Source: Impatiens glandulifera
Taxonomy: Eukaryota > Streptophyta > Magnoliopsida > Ericales > Balsaminaceae
Assembly: GCF_907164915.1 (NCBI RefSeq)
Contig: NC_061868.1
Location: forward strand, 31,090,439 to 31,154,438
Direction of reading: 5' to 3'
DNA length: 64,000 nucleotides
Position 1 is the stretch's first letter. Every line of letters starts with the position of its first letter. Positions 47,093-57,761 of the stretch are shown here, piece by piece. Under the pieces are notes generated by a model that was not told the DNA's origin, made no database searches, and saw only the letters and a list, made by a program, of their open reading frames with translations. The translations under genes were made by a program, and so were the position numbers.

Positions 47093-47659
47093 GTTTATTT
47101 TTAAAAAAAAATTGAGTGCCGATGATTTTGATTTTGTGACTTTTTTTTTTAAGGACATAAACAAAATATTAATATATATAGTAATAAAATAATATATATT
47201 TTTTTTTGGCAAGGGAGGGTATGTTAATAATTTGATTAACAAATTTATTGTTATAATTGATAAATAATGAGAATGAAATAGTATTTTTATTATGATTGAA
47301 TTTAAAAAAAAAAATTAAACAAGGCATAATTAATATACCCTTGAACATGAACATGAACATGAGCTAGATATACTCTTGTTAAAACATAACTCAAAGCTAA
47401 CCACAAAATATAAAGTCAAAATTATTTTGAGAACAAATATTAGATGGGAAATAATTTTAATTTTTAACCTTTTTTTATTATATTCTCCTTCTCTGATTCT
47501 AAATAATCTTTTAATAATAATTTTATATTTAAAATTCATTTCAAATGTATAATAAATATATTTTTAAATCTAACTTTAATTTTTGTTAATGTTAAAGATA
47601 TTAGATTAATATTTGTGTGAATATTTTAAAGTTATGTTAAATTTATTTTTTAAATTTTT

Positions 47660-48700
47660 TTATTATCCAAACGTATGTACTTTTATAACTAGCTCAGTTA
47701 AATGTATGTTAATAAGAATTTATTTAAATATATATACTATTAAAATTTGTTCATCTAGACTCTCTTAATAATCATGATTAATTTGTTTTTAAAAAAAAAT
47801 TAATATTTATTAATTTAATATTTACTTTTTCTTTATTTTTTTTATTAATTAATTAATCTATTTATCTCCTTTTATTATTTATTTATCTATTATTTTTTTA
47901 TTAATTAATTAATTAATCCATTTATCTCCTTTTACTATTTCTTCTTTTGTTATTTAATTATTTTATTTTTATTTTTCTCTTATTTTCTTTTTTACTATAT
48001 CAACATAAATTATTTTAAAATTATTTAGTCTCTTAATACTTTAATACTTAAATATTATAATGTATAAAGTAATTTAATATTTATTATAATATTTAATTAA
48101 CTAGTTTATAGAATAATATATTTATTTATCTTCCCGTGTGATTTTTACTTAAATTTGCATAAATATGACGAGTACATGATCTGTGTTCAATTTGTAGAAG
48201 AACAGTTTGCACTATAAATAAAATTCTTTGAAAAAAGATTATACAAGTAATTATTTAATAAAAATACTTAAGCAAAATATGAAAATATTATATTATCAAA
48301 ATAACGAACTATTTTATACGTTACAATATTTAAGAATTAGTCCCCATAAGAGACCAACTAATTTTAAAATAATTTATGTTGATATAGAAAAAAAAATAAT
48401 AAAAAAAATAAATAAAAATTGAATAACCAAAAAAAATAATAATAATAAAAAGAGATAAATGAATTAATTAATTAATAAAAAAGAATTAGACAAATGAAAA
48501 GAAGAAATAATAAAAAGAGATAAATAGATTAATTAATTAATAAATATTAAAATTTTAAAAAACAATTAACCATGGTTATTAACGGAGAATAGAAGAGTCA
48601 GTTTTTAATAGTTTATACGTTTAAATGAATTTTAATTAGTTAATATGTGTAACTAAGCTAGTTATATAAGTACATATGTCTAAATAAAGTTTTTTTTTTC
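47660..48700. mobile_element. Long inverted-repeat (foldback) element, about 1.04 kb
   Basis: Arms of about 280 bp face each other: 47660-47950 ('ACGTATGTACTTTTATAACTAGCTCAGTTA', 'TTAATCTATTTATCTCCTTTTATTATT') and 48420-48700, read in reverse ('ACATATGTACTTATATAACTAGCTTAGTTA', 'TTAATCTATTTATCTCTTTTTATTATT'). The interior of about 470 bp is AT-rich and codes for nothing recognisable. No exact target duplication was found, so the true ends may lie slightly farther out. Confidence 0.65.
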
Positions 48701-48956
48701 TTAAATGTTTATATTAATTAAATACATTTAACATTTGTTATACCATTGGTTTTTTAATAACAAAGACCATATTATGCTCAAGACCATATTATATGCTTGG
48801 TATGAATTCATTAGTTTTGAATTAACAAATTATTTAATACAAAATTTTAACAAAAACACTTAGATTTTGTTGTCTTAAAGTATGTGACAAATCTATTTCT
48901 CTAATTTTATTTTAGACAAACTTATTATTTAATATCCTCATTTTTTTATATATAAT

Positions 48957-49375
48957 GAGAAATTTGACGAGATGACCCTACAAAGGAACTAAAATGAGCG
49001 GGTGACCAGCGCATAATTTTAAATGCGCCGGTGACCGCTTCATATTTTTTTGAAGAAATTTCCTCTGTCGCGAGACGCAACTGGATGCCCTGTGAAAAGT
49101 CTACATTCGCGAGACGCGAATTTTTTTTAAAATTTAAAAAAAATTGAAAAAATTTGCGTCTCGCGATTGCCGATTGCCTCTCGCGAATGCCGGTTGCTTT
49201 TCGCGAATGCCGGGTGTGTCTCGCGATTGTGGATTCTTCACAGGGCATTCAGTTGCGTCTCGCGACAAGGGAAATTTCGTCAAAAAAATATGAATTGGTC
49301 ACCAACAATTTAAAATTATGCGCTGGTCACCAGCTCATTTACCCCTATTATGTGAGTCATTTCGTCAAATTTCCC
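48957..49375. mobile_element. Foldback/MULE-like MITE, 419 bp, 8-bp TSD
   Basis: Arms of about 155 bp begin GAGAAATTTGACGAGATGAC (left) and, in reverse, GGGAAATTTGACGAAATGAC (right). Flanks are TATATAAT at 48949-48956 and 49376-49383, identical. The arms contain GGTGACCAGCGCATAATTTTA. The loop holds four tandem 20-bp units of TCGCGAATGCCGGTTGCTTT type (49161-49235), with repeated CGCG. A target duplication of 8 bp fits MULE- or hAT-type insertion; long arms suggest MULE or foldback. No coding capacity. Confidence 0.85.
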
Positions 49376-49383
49376 TATATAAT

Positions 49384-50256
49384 AGCCTCATCTATATAAT
49401 CTAAATTTCAAGTAAGTGAACATCGAGAACGTCAATGACAAGACAGACATGTTGATTTGTGGAAGTCTGCATTGTTAATAAACTCTACAAAAGTGAACCA
49501 TCAAATTAAGTGTCCAATTGTAAGAATCGGTTTAAGAGATCAGAATATCACGAGTTCGATTTTAACTCAAAACGTTTTGAATAGAAGTGAGGTTATGACT
49601 ATGGGGTGTCATGTTAATTCTTCTTAATTAGAAAAACACTATACACAAGTTAATTAGAATTTGTTGGGGGTTATGATTATGCAGAGATAGACAGTGTGAG
49701 GCAAAAACTTAATATTTTTTCCTCTTCATAGTAAAGTCAAGTGACAACTGAAATAGACGTAACACTTTTGAATGAACCATTATAAATTTGTGTTTTTTAT
49801 TTCTTTATTTTCTTATGTTTTTTTTTGTGTCTTTATTTAAATAATAAATAATGTTTTTTTCTCCTTGGGTTATTGGGATCCATCCATGTAAGCTTGCCTC
49901 ACATGAAAAATCGAAGAGAACGCAAAATCATTTTAGCAGCTTTTTCTACCATTTCGATCTATTTTTTTCATACGTAATATGGCTTGAACGGTTGAACCGG
50001 ATTAAAAAAGAACTAACTAATCTAGGCCCTAGGGAAAGCATAGTCAACACAAATGTCATAGGTGATTAATTAGTCCGATGTTTCAGGCAAAATCAATTCC
50101 TAGGATGTGACAAGTGGTGCGTACAAGGACCGGTACATATTCACGTACATATTCACGGGACTGAACTAACACGTCTGTGGCCCAGTCCATAAAAGTCCTG
50201 CAGACTTGACATCACTTGTGTGACCAGCCCTTAAAGGTTATGCACATCAAGAAATT
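49384..50256. other. Intergenic
   Basis: No gene recognised. 'CACGAGTTCGATTTTAACTC' (about 49548) resembles a SINE B box, weakly. 50146-50165 has a small direct repeat ATATTCACG. Confidence 0.35.
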
Positions 50257-50567
50257 GTTTGAGGAAGTGGTTTTTTGAGTTTTATTTGGGTTTTATAAAA
50301 AAAAAAACTTGTTTGATTAAAAGAATGATTAAAAGAAGGAAAAAACTGGTTTTTAAAATTTGAAGACTAATTTGTTCTTTGACTTTAAAAGATATGGTGT
50401 AGGTGAGAGAATAATGGTTTAGAGAGAAGATAAAATTAGAGGATAGTTTTAGTATTTAAATAATAAAATTATTTGATTTGATGTTTGATAAGATGTTTGA
50501 GTTTTGAGATAAAAATTGGGTTTTATCTAAAAAAAACTCCTTCATCAAACAAGACCCAAGAGGGCGA
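50257..50567. mobile_element. MITE with TTGTTTGA-type ends
   Basis: The left end 'ATTGTTTGAGGAAGTGGTTTTTTGAG' and the right end, read in reverse, 'CTTGTTTGATGAAGGAGTTTTTTTTAG' are imperfect inverted repeats about 310 bp apart. The interior includes 'TTTAGTATTTAAATAATAAAATTATTTGA', like the other MITEs of this window. Target duplication unclear. Confidence 0.55.
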
Positions 50568-51754
50568 GTTGGAAACCTACCCAAAAAAGAATTTAAATAA
50601 TAATAAATAATTTTCTTTGTTTTAATAATATTACTTCCTAATTTTTTATTTATTTTTAATTTAATTTACTATTTGTTTATTTAATTTTTAAAAAACAATC
50701 CAACTTAACTTTATCAACTCATTTTATTTTAAATGTTCTCGTTATTTTTTTTAAGTTCACCCAACTCAGATTTATGAATCCATCTCTATTTATTTGATAT
50801 TATCTCCATTTTCAAGTATATCACTAGTCTTCTTTCTTTAGTGTTAATCTTCAAACGATTATATAATATGGTATAACTTTTTTTTTTTAAATAAATATTA
50901 TATATAAATTCATGTAATTATTATTTGTTTTATTGGATACCAAGTTATTATTTTTAATATATAATTTTTTTAATTAGTAATTATATAAAATAATATCAAA
51001 TAAATAATAATTTTGAGTTTGATTTATAATAAAAATAACTTTATCATAACAATCCAATTTGTTTATCCTTATTTTAAAAATAAATGTAAATGGATATCAT
51101 GTAAATACATTTTAAAAATATATTATTATTTGGGCTTTTATTCAAGATTTTAGATCTCTTTTTTTAAACCTTAAAATTTGGAAGTTTTATTGTTAAAGAT
51201 ATACAAAATAAGATTTTGTCTTAACGGTATTTGATACCGTTAATTTATTATTTATGTGATATTTATAAATAAATAAATAAGTAAAATATCTGTGTCGGTA
51301 GTCAGGGAATTGATAATTTTGACTACTGATTCTCTAAAATTCGGTAGTCAAAATATTCAATTCGCTGAGATTCGGTACTTAAATTAGTGACATGAATATT
51401 TTATTTATTTATTTATAATTTTTTCGTAGATAATTAGTTAACGATGTTTGAAACCTTAATATGAAACATTATTTTGTATAACTTTAACAATAAAGAATTC
51501 TTAAATTATGAAATTTGAAGGAAGAAATTTGAAATCACAATTGACTAAAGTAAGGAGTTTCATTTTAACAATTCGACCATTATTATTAGTAATGTATATA
51601 ATAAATTAATAATTTAAAAAAAAATGAATTTAAAGTTTATACATGCAAAAAAAAAAATAGAAACTTGAATGGTAAGACTTTTACACTTTATGTTGTATCT
51701 CTAGTTTTTTATATTTAATTTAAAAATATTAAACAACATTTCACACCCTATTTC
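50568..51754. other. AT-rich intergenic
   Basis: No gene. Small inverted repeats are present: AACGGTATTTGATACCGTT (51222-51240) and GGTAGTC ... GACTACTGA (51297-51330). The TAAC/TTAA-rich remainder is featureless to me. Confidence 0.4.
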
Positions 51755-51981
51755 ATATAATAATAATAATAATAATAATGCTTAATTTGAATTTGCTATG
51801 TTTGTCAGGTCGAGAGTAATGCTTAATTTGGATATATATGTGAGAGTAAATGAATACTTTGGTTGGATCGTGAATTGACTCGGTCATAAACTTGAAACGC
51901 TTAAAAATAAAATAAAAATGATATATGTATGTTTCGAACTTGCAACTTAATAAAAATAAGTGTAACCCTTTAATCAACTAA
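51755..51981 (-). mobile_element. tRNA-derived SINE-like copy 1
   Basis: On the minus strand it starts 'TTAGTTGATTAAAGGGTTAC' (A-box-like) followed by 'GTTGCAAGTTCGAAAC' (B-box-like), then about 150 bp of body and ends in an (ATT)n tail at 51762-51779 (plus strand TAATAATAA). A second, similar copy is at 52290-52530. Box spacing and simple tail support a SINE. Confidence 0.55.
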
Positions 51982-52246
51982 AGGCTTGTTCGGATTGGGG
52001 TTATTGTAATAACCTAGAGGGGGAAAATGAGTATTGATTGGTGATGATTTTGAGGAGATGAGAATATTTTTGGTAAAATTACTTAAAGGGTATTGATATA
52101 TAATAATAAAATAATAAATAGTAATTTAAAATAAAGAATATTTTAGTATTTTGGGTAATGAATTGAATGATGTGATTGATGAGAGGGGGAGTGAAAAGAT
52201 ATTTGAGTGGGTTGGGTTATTTAAATAACCCAAACCGAACAAGGCC
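51982..52246. mobile_element. Harbinger-like MITE, 265 bp, TAA target duplication
   Basis: Ends AGGCTTGTTCGGATTGGGGT and, in reverse, GGCCTTGTTCGGTTTGGGTT. Flanked by TAA at 51979-51981 and 52247-52249. The 3-bp TWA duplication and GGCCTTGTTTG-type ends fit PIF/Harbinger. No coding capacity. Confidence 0.8.
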
Positions 52247-52289
52247 TAAGCTAATAAGACTTTGTATTTAAAATTTAACACCAAATTTG

Positions 52290-52530
52290 ATGAACATATA
52301 TATAATAATAATAATAATGCTTAATTTGAATTTTCTTAGTTTGTCAAGTCAAGAGTTATGGTTAATTTGGATATATATGTGAGAGTAATTGGATACTTGA
52401 GTTAGATCGTGAGTTAACTCGCCTATAAACTTGAAACAGTTAAAAATAAAATTAAAAATGTTATATGTATTTTTCAAACTAGCAACCTAACAAGACAAGT
52501 ATAACCATTTAACCAATTGTGATTGGGGTG
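52290..52530 (-). mobile_element. tRNA-derived SINE-like copy 2
   Basis: The minus strand reads 'TTGGTTAAATGGTTATACTTG' (A-box-like), 'GGTTGCTAGTTTGAAA' (B-box-like), then a body about 80 percent similar by eye to copy 1 ('TCACATATATATCCAAATTAA') and an (ATT)n tail at about 52303-52317. Same orientation as copy 1; the MITE lies between them. Confidence 0.55.
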
Positions 52531-55290
52531 TAGTTTTTTGAGGGATAATAGGTCGGTAACAAATTAGAGTGGTTAAAAATATGAATCAAATATCTGATTG
52601 ACCAAAGTATAAGGTCACGAGGTTAAATATCGATTGAGATTGGTGGTTTATTTTTCTAGGGAAGAGACGTGTGAAAGTGTAATTAAGATAAGAGGTGGGT
52701 AACAAAGGATCGTGAGGTCACAAAATTAGAGGTCGATTGAGATTGGTAGTTAGTTTGCTGAAGGATAAGATGCGTGTGAAACTATGATTGAGATTGGTGG
52801 TTGATTTTCTAATGAATAATAGACATTTGAAAATGTGATTAAAATTGGTGGTTGATTTATCGAGTGATAAGAGACGTGTAAAAATATGATAAAGAGGCAT
52901 ATTAAAAAGTGTGAGTCATAAGATGTCGACTAATTAACTAATTGGTAATAAATATTAACTACAAAATATATATACATAAACAAAATTATAAAATTATTTT
53001 AACAATCTCAGGTGGTCTAGCGGGTAAGGTGTTCACATTTCATGTTTAAGACTAAGGTTTGAATCCCAAAAAACTACAAATTTAAAAGTGAGTATTATAA
53101 ATATTTGAGAGATCAATGTTAAAGAATGCATTCTTGAGTATAATATATGGTGGCACAACTTTTAAACAAGGGATAAAAGGCATGTGAAAGTGTGATGTGT
53201 GATTTATTGGTTGGTTTCACGAGCATCTGAAAGTGTGAGGTCATAGGATGGAGACTGGGTGGTGGGTGGTTTGTCAGCCAAAGGGATAAATAGTTATATG
53301 AAAAAGTGTGAGTCACAAGATAATGAAAAATTGAGGGTTAATGGTTGGTTTAATGAGGTATAAGAGGCGTGCGATCAATTAATATTGATTGTTGATTTGT
53401 TGAAGTGAGGGTAAAAGATGTCGTCTAAGATTGGTGGGTTATTTCCTGAGGGGGTAAAAAGGCATGATGGGATACAGATGACATATGAAAAAATGCGAGT
53501 CACCAGATGATGGTCAATTAGGGAATTAATAGTTAGTTTGAGAGCGGATAAGAGGTGTGTGATCGATTGGAATTGGTTATTGATTTGTTAAAATGAGGGT
53601 AAAAGAGGTCAACTAAGATTGATGGGGGATTTGTCGAGGGGATAAAGAAGCATATAAAAAAGTGTGAGTCACAAGAGATCGACTAAGATTTGTGGATGGT
53701 TTTCCGAGGGGATAAGAGGTTAGTGAAAGTGTGTGAGGTCACGAGATGAAATGTCGATTGAGATTTGGTGGTTGGTTCGTCAAAGTGAGGGTAAATATAA
53801 GAGGTCTTCTTAACAAATTAGATATTAGTTGTTAAAAATATATGATTGAGATGGTGATTGACTGAAGTGGTCGACTAGAGAATTGGTTGTTAATTTGTTG
53901 AAGTGAGGGTAAAAAAGGTCGACTAAGATTGATGGGTGGTTTGCCGAGGGGATAAAAATGCTTATGAAAAAGTGTGAGTCACAAGAGATCGACTAAGATT
54001 GGTGGGTGATTTACCAAGAGGATAAGATATTAGTGAAAGTGTGTGAGGTCGCAAGATGAAATATCGATTGGGATTTGGTGGTTGATTTTTCAAAGTGAGA
54101 GTAAATATAAGAGGTCTTCTTAACAAACTAGATATTTGTTGTTAAAAATATATGAATAAGATGTTGATTGACCGAAGTGGTTGATTAGGGGATTGGTTGT
54201 TAATTTGTTGAAGTGGGGGTGGGGAGTAAAAGAAGTCTCGATAAGAGTTAAATATGATGAGATGTGAGGTTGGGATTTGTGGTTGGATTTATCAGGATTA
54301 GAAGCCGATTACAAAAGTAGATATCTCGACGCTTAAAAATATATATGAGATGAGATGAGATGAGGACGTCGATTAAGATTTGGTGGTTAGTTTGTCAGAA
54401 GTGGGGAATAATTTAAAGGTTGGTAACAAATGAGATAATAGTGGTTAAAAATATATGAATGAGATGTTGATTGACCAATGTGTGTGGTCACGAGATTATG
54501 ATTGGTGAGTTATTTGTCGAGGGGACAAAGAGACATATGAAAAAGTGTGAGTCACAAGATAAGGGAGTCGATTGAGGAATTGGTGTTGGTTTGACGAGGA
54601 TAAGAGGCGTGTGAAAGTGTGTGAGGTCATGAGATGAGATATCGATTTAGATTTGGTGATTAGTTTACCGAAGTGGGGGTAAAAGAAGAGGTCGTCGTAA
54701 TATAAAAGATAATGATAATAAATGAGATATTAGTGGTTAAAATATATGAATGATATGTTGATTAATCGAATTGTCAAATTGTGTGAAGTCACGAGATTAA
54801 AGGTTGATTGGGATTTGTGAGTGATTTTTTAAGTGGATAAAGAGTAATATGAAAAAGTGTGAGTCACAATATAAAATATCGATTGATGGTAAAAGTGGTC
54901 GCAGTAAGGATAAAAATCAAGAGATGAGATGTGAGATTTGTGGGGATAAGAGGCCGATAATAAATGAGATATCGATGGTTAAAAATAATATGAATGAAAT
55001 TTTGATTGACCAAAATGTGAAAATGTGTGAGTTCACGATACTAGAGGTCGATTGAGATTGATGGTTAGTTTGTCGAGTGTGATAAGAGACGTATGAAAAT
55101 TTTGAGATCATAATATGAGAGGTCGATTGAGATTGATGGTTAATTTGACGAGAGATAATATGTGTGTGAAAGTGTATGAGTTCACGATATGAGATGTGAA
55201 TTGTGTGATTGATGGTTGATATATCGAAGTGATGGTAAAAAATAGTCATGGTAATGAATAAGAAGAGGTCAGTAATAATGTAAAGCACGT
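52531..55290. repeat. Degenerate purine-rich minisatellite field
   Basis: About 2.7 kb is built from shuffled short modules: 'GGTCGATTGAGATTGGTGGTT', 'AGTTTGTCGAGGGGATAAGAG', 'GCGTGTGAAAGTGTGAGGTCA', 'GTGAGTCACAAGAGATCGAC' and 'GAAGTGAGGGTAAAAGAGGTC'. A larger period of about 310 bp is clear for 53661-53970 against 53971-54280. The plus strand is rich in G and A and poor in C throughout. No gene was recognised; ORFs in it are repeat artefacts. Confidence 0.8.
53005..53110 (+). mobile_element. tRNA-derived SINE-like fragment
   Basis: 'GGTGGTCTAGCGGGTAAGGTG' (about 53011) resembles an A box and 'AAGGTTTGAATCCC' (about 53054) a B box, separated by about 40 bases as in tRNA-derived SINEs. It interrupts the minisatellite field. 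Acceptor stem and variable arm are not tRNA-like enough for a real tRNA gene. Confidence 0.45.
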
Positions 55291-55945
55291 TTAACATTAC
55301 TTTAGATAAGAATAAATGTATGTCACAACTTTATGTAAAATTTCTGAATCGATTTATAGTAACTAACCAGATAAATGAGACTTTATTCTTACTCAGAAAA
55401 ATCTATATTTTAAGTGTTTTTTAAATTAATATAATTTTTTTAATTTTAGATATTTAATAAATTTTAAAATATATTTCAAAATTAAATTTTAAATTAAATT
55501 AAATTTTTATTTAAATTAATTAAATTCAAATATTATTAATTTTATCTAAAACTTTTATAAATAAATAATAATTTATTTATATTTTCACCCTTGCAATTAT
55601 TCCAGTTGCATTAATTGTATTTTTTTCGTCTTTGATATGGTAATCATAATTTTTAATATTATTATATTATTATAGTAGAAATTATATATTTTTATTTTAA
55701 AATTTTATAAAATTACTATCTTTTTAAAGGATGCCGTGTTATTATTTATAGAAAAAATATATATAATAAACTCATAATTGGTAAAAATAAATAGTATTTT
55801 TTTCAATATTAAACGATTTTAACTCATTGTTTTATTTGGTGTCACAAATTGAAGACAATTTTTAACATTTGTCAGAATTTTTAGAAAGAGTATAATAATA
55901 TGATATGATATAATTTATTTATTTTTATTTATTTAAAATCAATAA

Positions 55946-55990
<45 letters not shown>

Positions 55991-56799
55991 TTTTTCTTTC
56001 AGATATACTATCTTATTATTTATAAAAAAAAAAACTTTTTGTCTTTAATAATAATATTGTTTAAGTCTTGTTTTTTTTTTTTTTATCTTACATTTAAAAA
56101 GTTTTAAGAGACTTCTGAACTCATTTGGTGTCTGATAATTTATACAGCTTTTAATCCGAATCATTGAAATATTCAAATTAATATATATTATGTTGTTTTA
56201 AATATTTGGACGTAAATATATAATACAAGTTAAAAATAATTAACAAATAAGTCAAATCTCCCCAATAGTATTGTATACAACTTTTGAATTGAGTAAACAA
56301 ATTATTGTTAGTCTAGATCCTTAACTTTAGGAATAAAATTATTTAATTTCATTCTTGTTGATGGAATGTGTAAGAATGATTTCTACTTGTAATATTATTT
56401 GTTATTGTGGAGTCATTTTTTAGAATTGATTTACCTATGTTGTCTTTGTTCCCTTGATAATTTATTACGTATTTTTTACAATAAAATCGTAATAATTTTA
56501 AAATATAACTTTTTCTTAAATTTGCTAACATTAAACTTTATTAGTCAAATATTAGGACAAAAGAGAATTGGAATAAATGAGCTCTCTACCATCTTTGACT
56601 AAGTCACTACCATGTTACTTTGAATCAAGTCAAAGTCAGGACAAATTAAAAACTTAAAACTTTGGTATAATTGTAACCAAGTGGTGTGATATATTCTCAT
56701 GAAAAAAAACGTACACAACAGTTTGCATAAAAATAAAAATACAATCCTTTATTCCAATCACAAAGTGGCGTTGTAACGGATTAAATGTCTAATACACAT
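55291..56799. other. AT-rich intergenic with (TA)n run
   Basis: No gene recognised. A (TA)n microsatellite lies at 55951-55985. The rest is AT-rich with poly-T runs. The flank CTTGTGTG of the next element begins at 56800. Confidence 0.5.
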
Positions 56800-56807
56800 C
56801 TTGTGTG

Positions 56808-57385
56808 CAGTGTTTTAAATTTTGGCCTAGGCGAGCGCACCGAAAAGCCTCTATTCGTTTGAAAAAATCGCTCGGCCGCCTTATCGGCGCACATGGGTGC
56901 TTAGACGGTCAATTTAGGCGCCCAACCAATTTTTTATTTAGTTTCTAATTAAATTAACCTTTCAATCTCTACCCACGTAACATTACCTACTCTACCCACT
57001 ACCATCATCATCATTTAGATGAGTTGTGTAACTCATCACTTTCTTAGTCTACCTCATGTCTATTATTATTATGTTATTTTATATTATGCCTATTGTGATG
57101 TTTGAACATTAAAATTTAAAATTTTATAATTTTAGTGTATTGTTGTAAACTTGTAATTTTATTTGAAAGTTTGTGATGATTGGAATCCTGTTATTCTCAT
57201 ATTTAAAATGGATCATTATTGTAATTGCATATTTAAATTGCTTGGTGTTACTCTTTACATGATTTTTTTTAACTGATTAGAGATTTATTGTTAAATTGAA
57301 GTACACCGCCCAGGCCTCGCTTAAACGCCTAGGCGTTAAGCCCCAATCGGGCGTCCGACTGGCGCTAGCGAAATTTAGAACATTG
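56808..57385. mobile_element. hAT-type MITE, 578 bp, perfect 8-bp TSD
   Basis: Ends CAGTGTTTTAAATTTTGGCC and, in reverse, CAATGTTCTAAATTTCGCTA. Flanked by CTTGTGTG at 56800-56807 and 57386-57393. Subterminal regions are GC-rich with GGCGC/GCGCC and CTAGGCG motifs; the middle is AT-rich. No transposase. Confidence 0.88.
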
Positions 57386-57544
57386 CTTGTGTGTATGTCC
57401 TGAGATTGTTCAATGAAGTTCCTCCTTCTACAACACTGGTGAAGTCAATCATTCCTGCAAATAAGGGAGGATCTATGTAGGGACTATATTGAACTTAAAC
57501 CTAACATTTTTTTTTTGTATACTTTTGTGTGTCTAAAACTTGTA

Positions 57545-57640
57545 ATAGCCCAGTAGTCTAATAGTTTTTAAGATAGATGATGTATATTATGTCATGAGTT
57601 CGATTCTTATGTCCCTAGCTCTAATTTCTGACTCCGTAAA
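57545..57640 (+). mobile_element. Possible SINE head
   Basis: 'GCCCAGTAGTCTAATAGTT' followed about 45 bases later by 'GAGTTCGATTCTTA' resembles tRNA A and B boxes. Body and tail are not defined. It lies just downstream of the Sec20 gene. Confidence 0.35.
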
Positions 57641-57761
57641 AACATTTAATATTATTATGCTGCACATATTATGGGGGCTTAGTAATTAGTATGAGATAAT
57701 AATAAGATTTTACTTTACTTACATAGAGATGATAAATGAATGAATGTGCAAAACTGAAGTC

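Noticed and set aside
49154..49399. ORF over the foldback loop
   Set aside because: It covers the 20-bp tandem units and arm of the MITE, and a similar ORF occurs on the other strand because of the inverted repeat.
53012..53067. A possible tRNA gene
   Set aside because: A- and B-box-like strings are present but no acceptor or anticodon stem can be formed convincingly; better explained as a SINE head.
54917..55297. 126-residue minus-strand ORF rich in His, Ile and Ser
   Set aside because: It is a translation of the minisatellite modules (repeated RQTNHQSQST) and not a recognisable protein.
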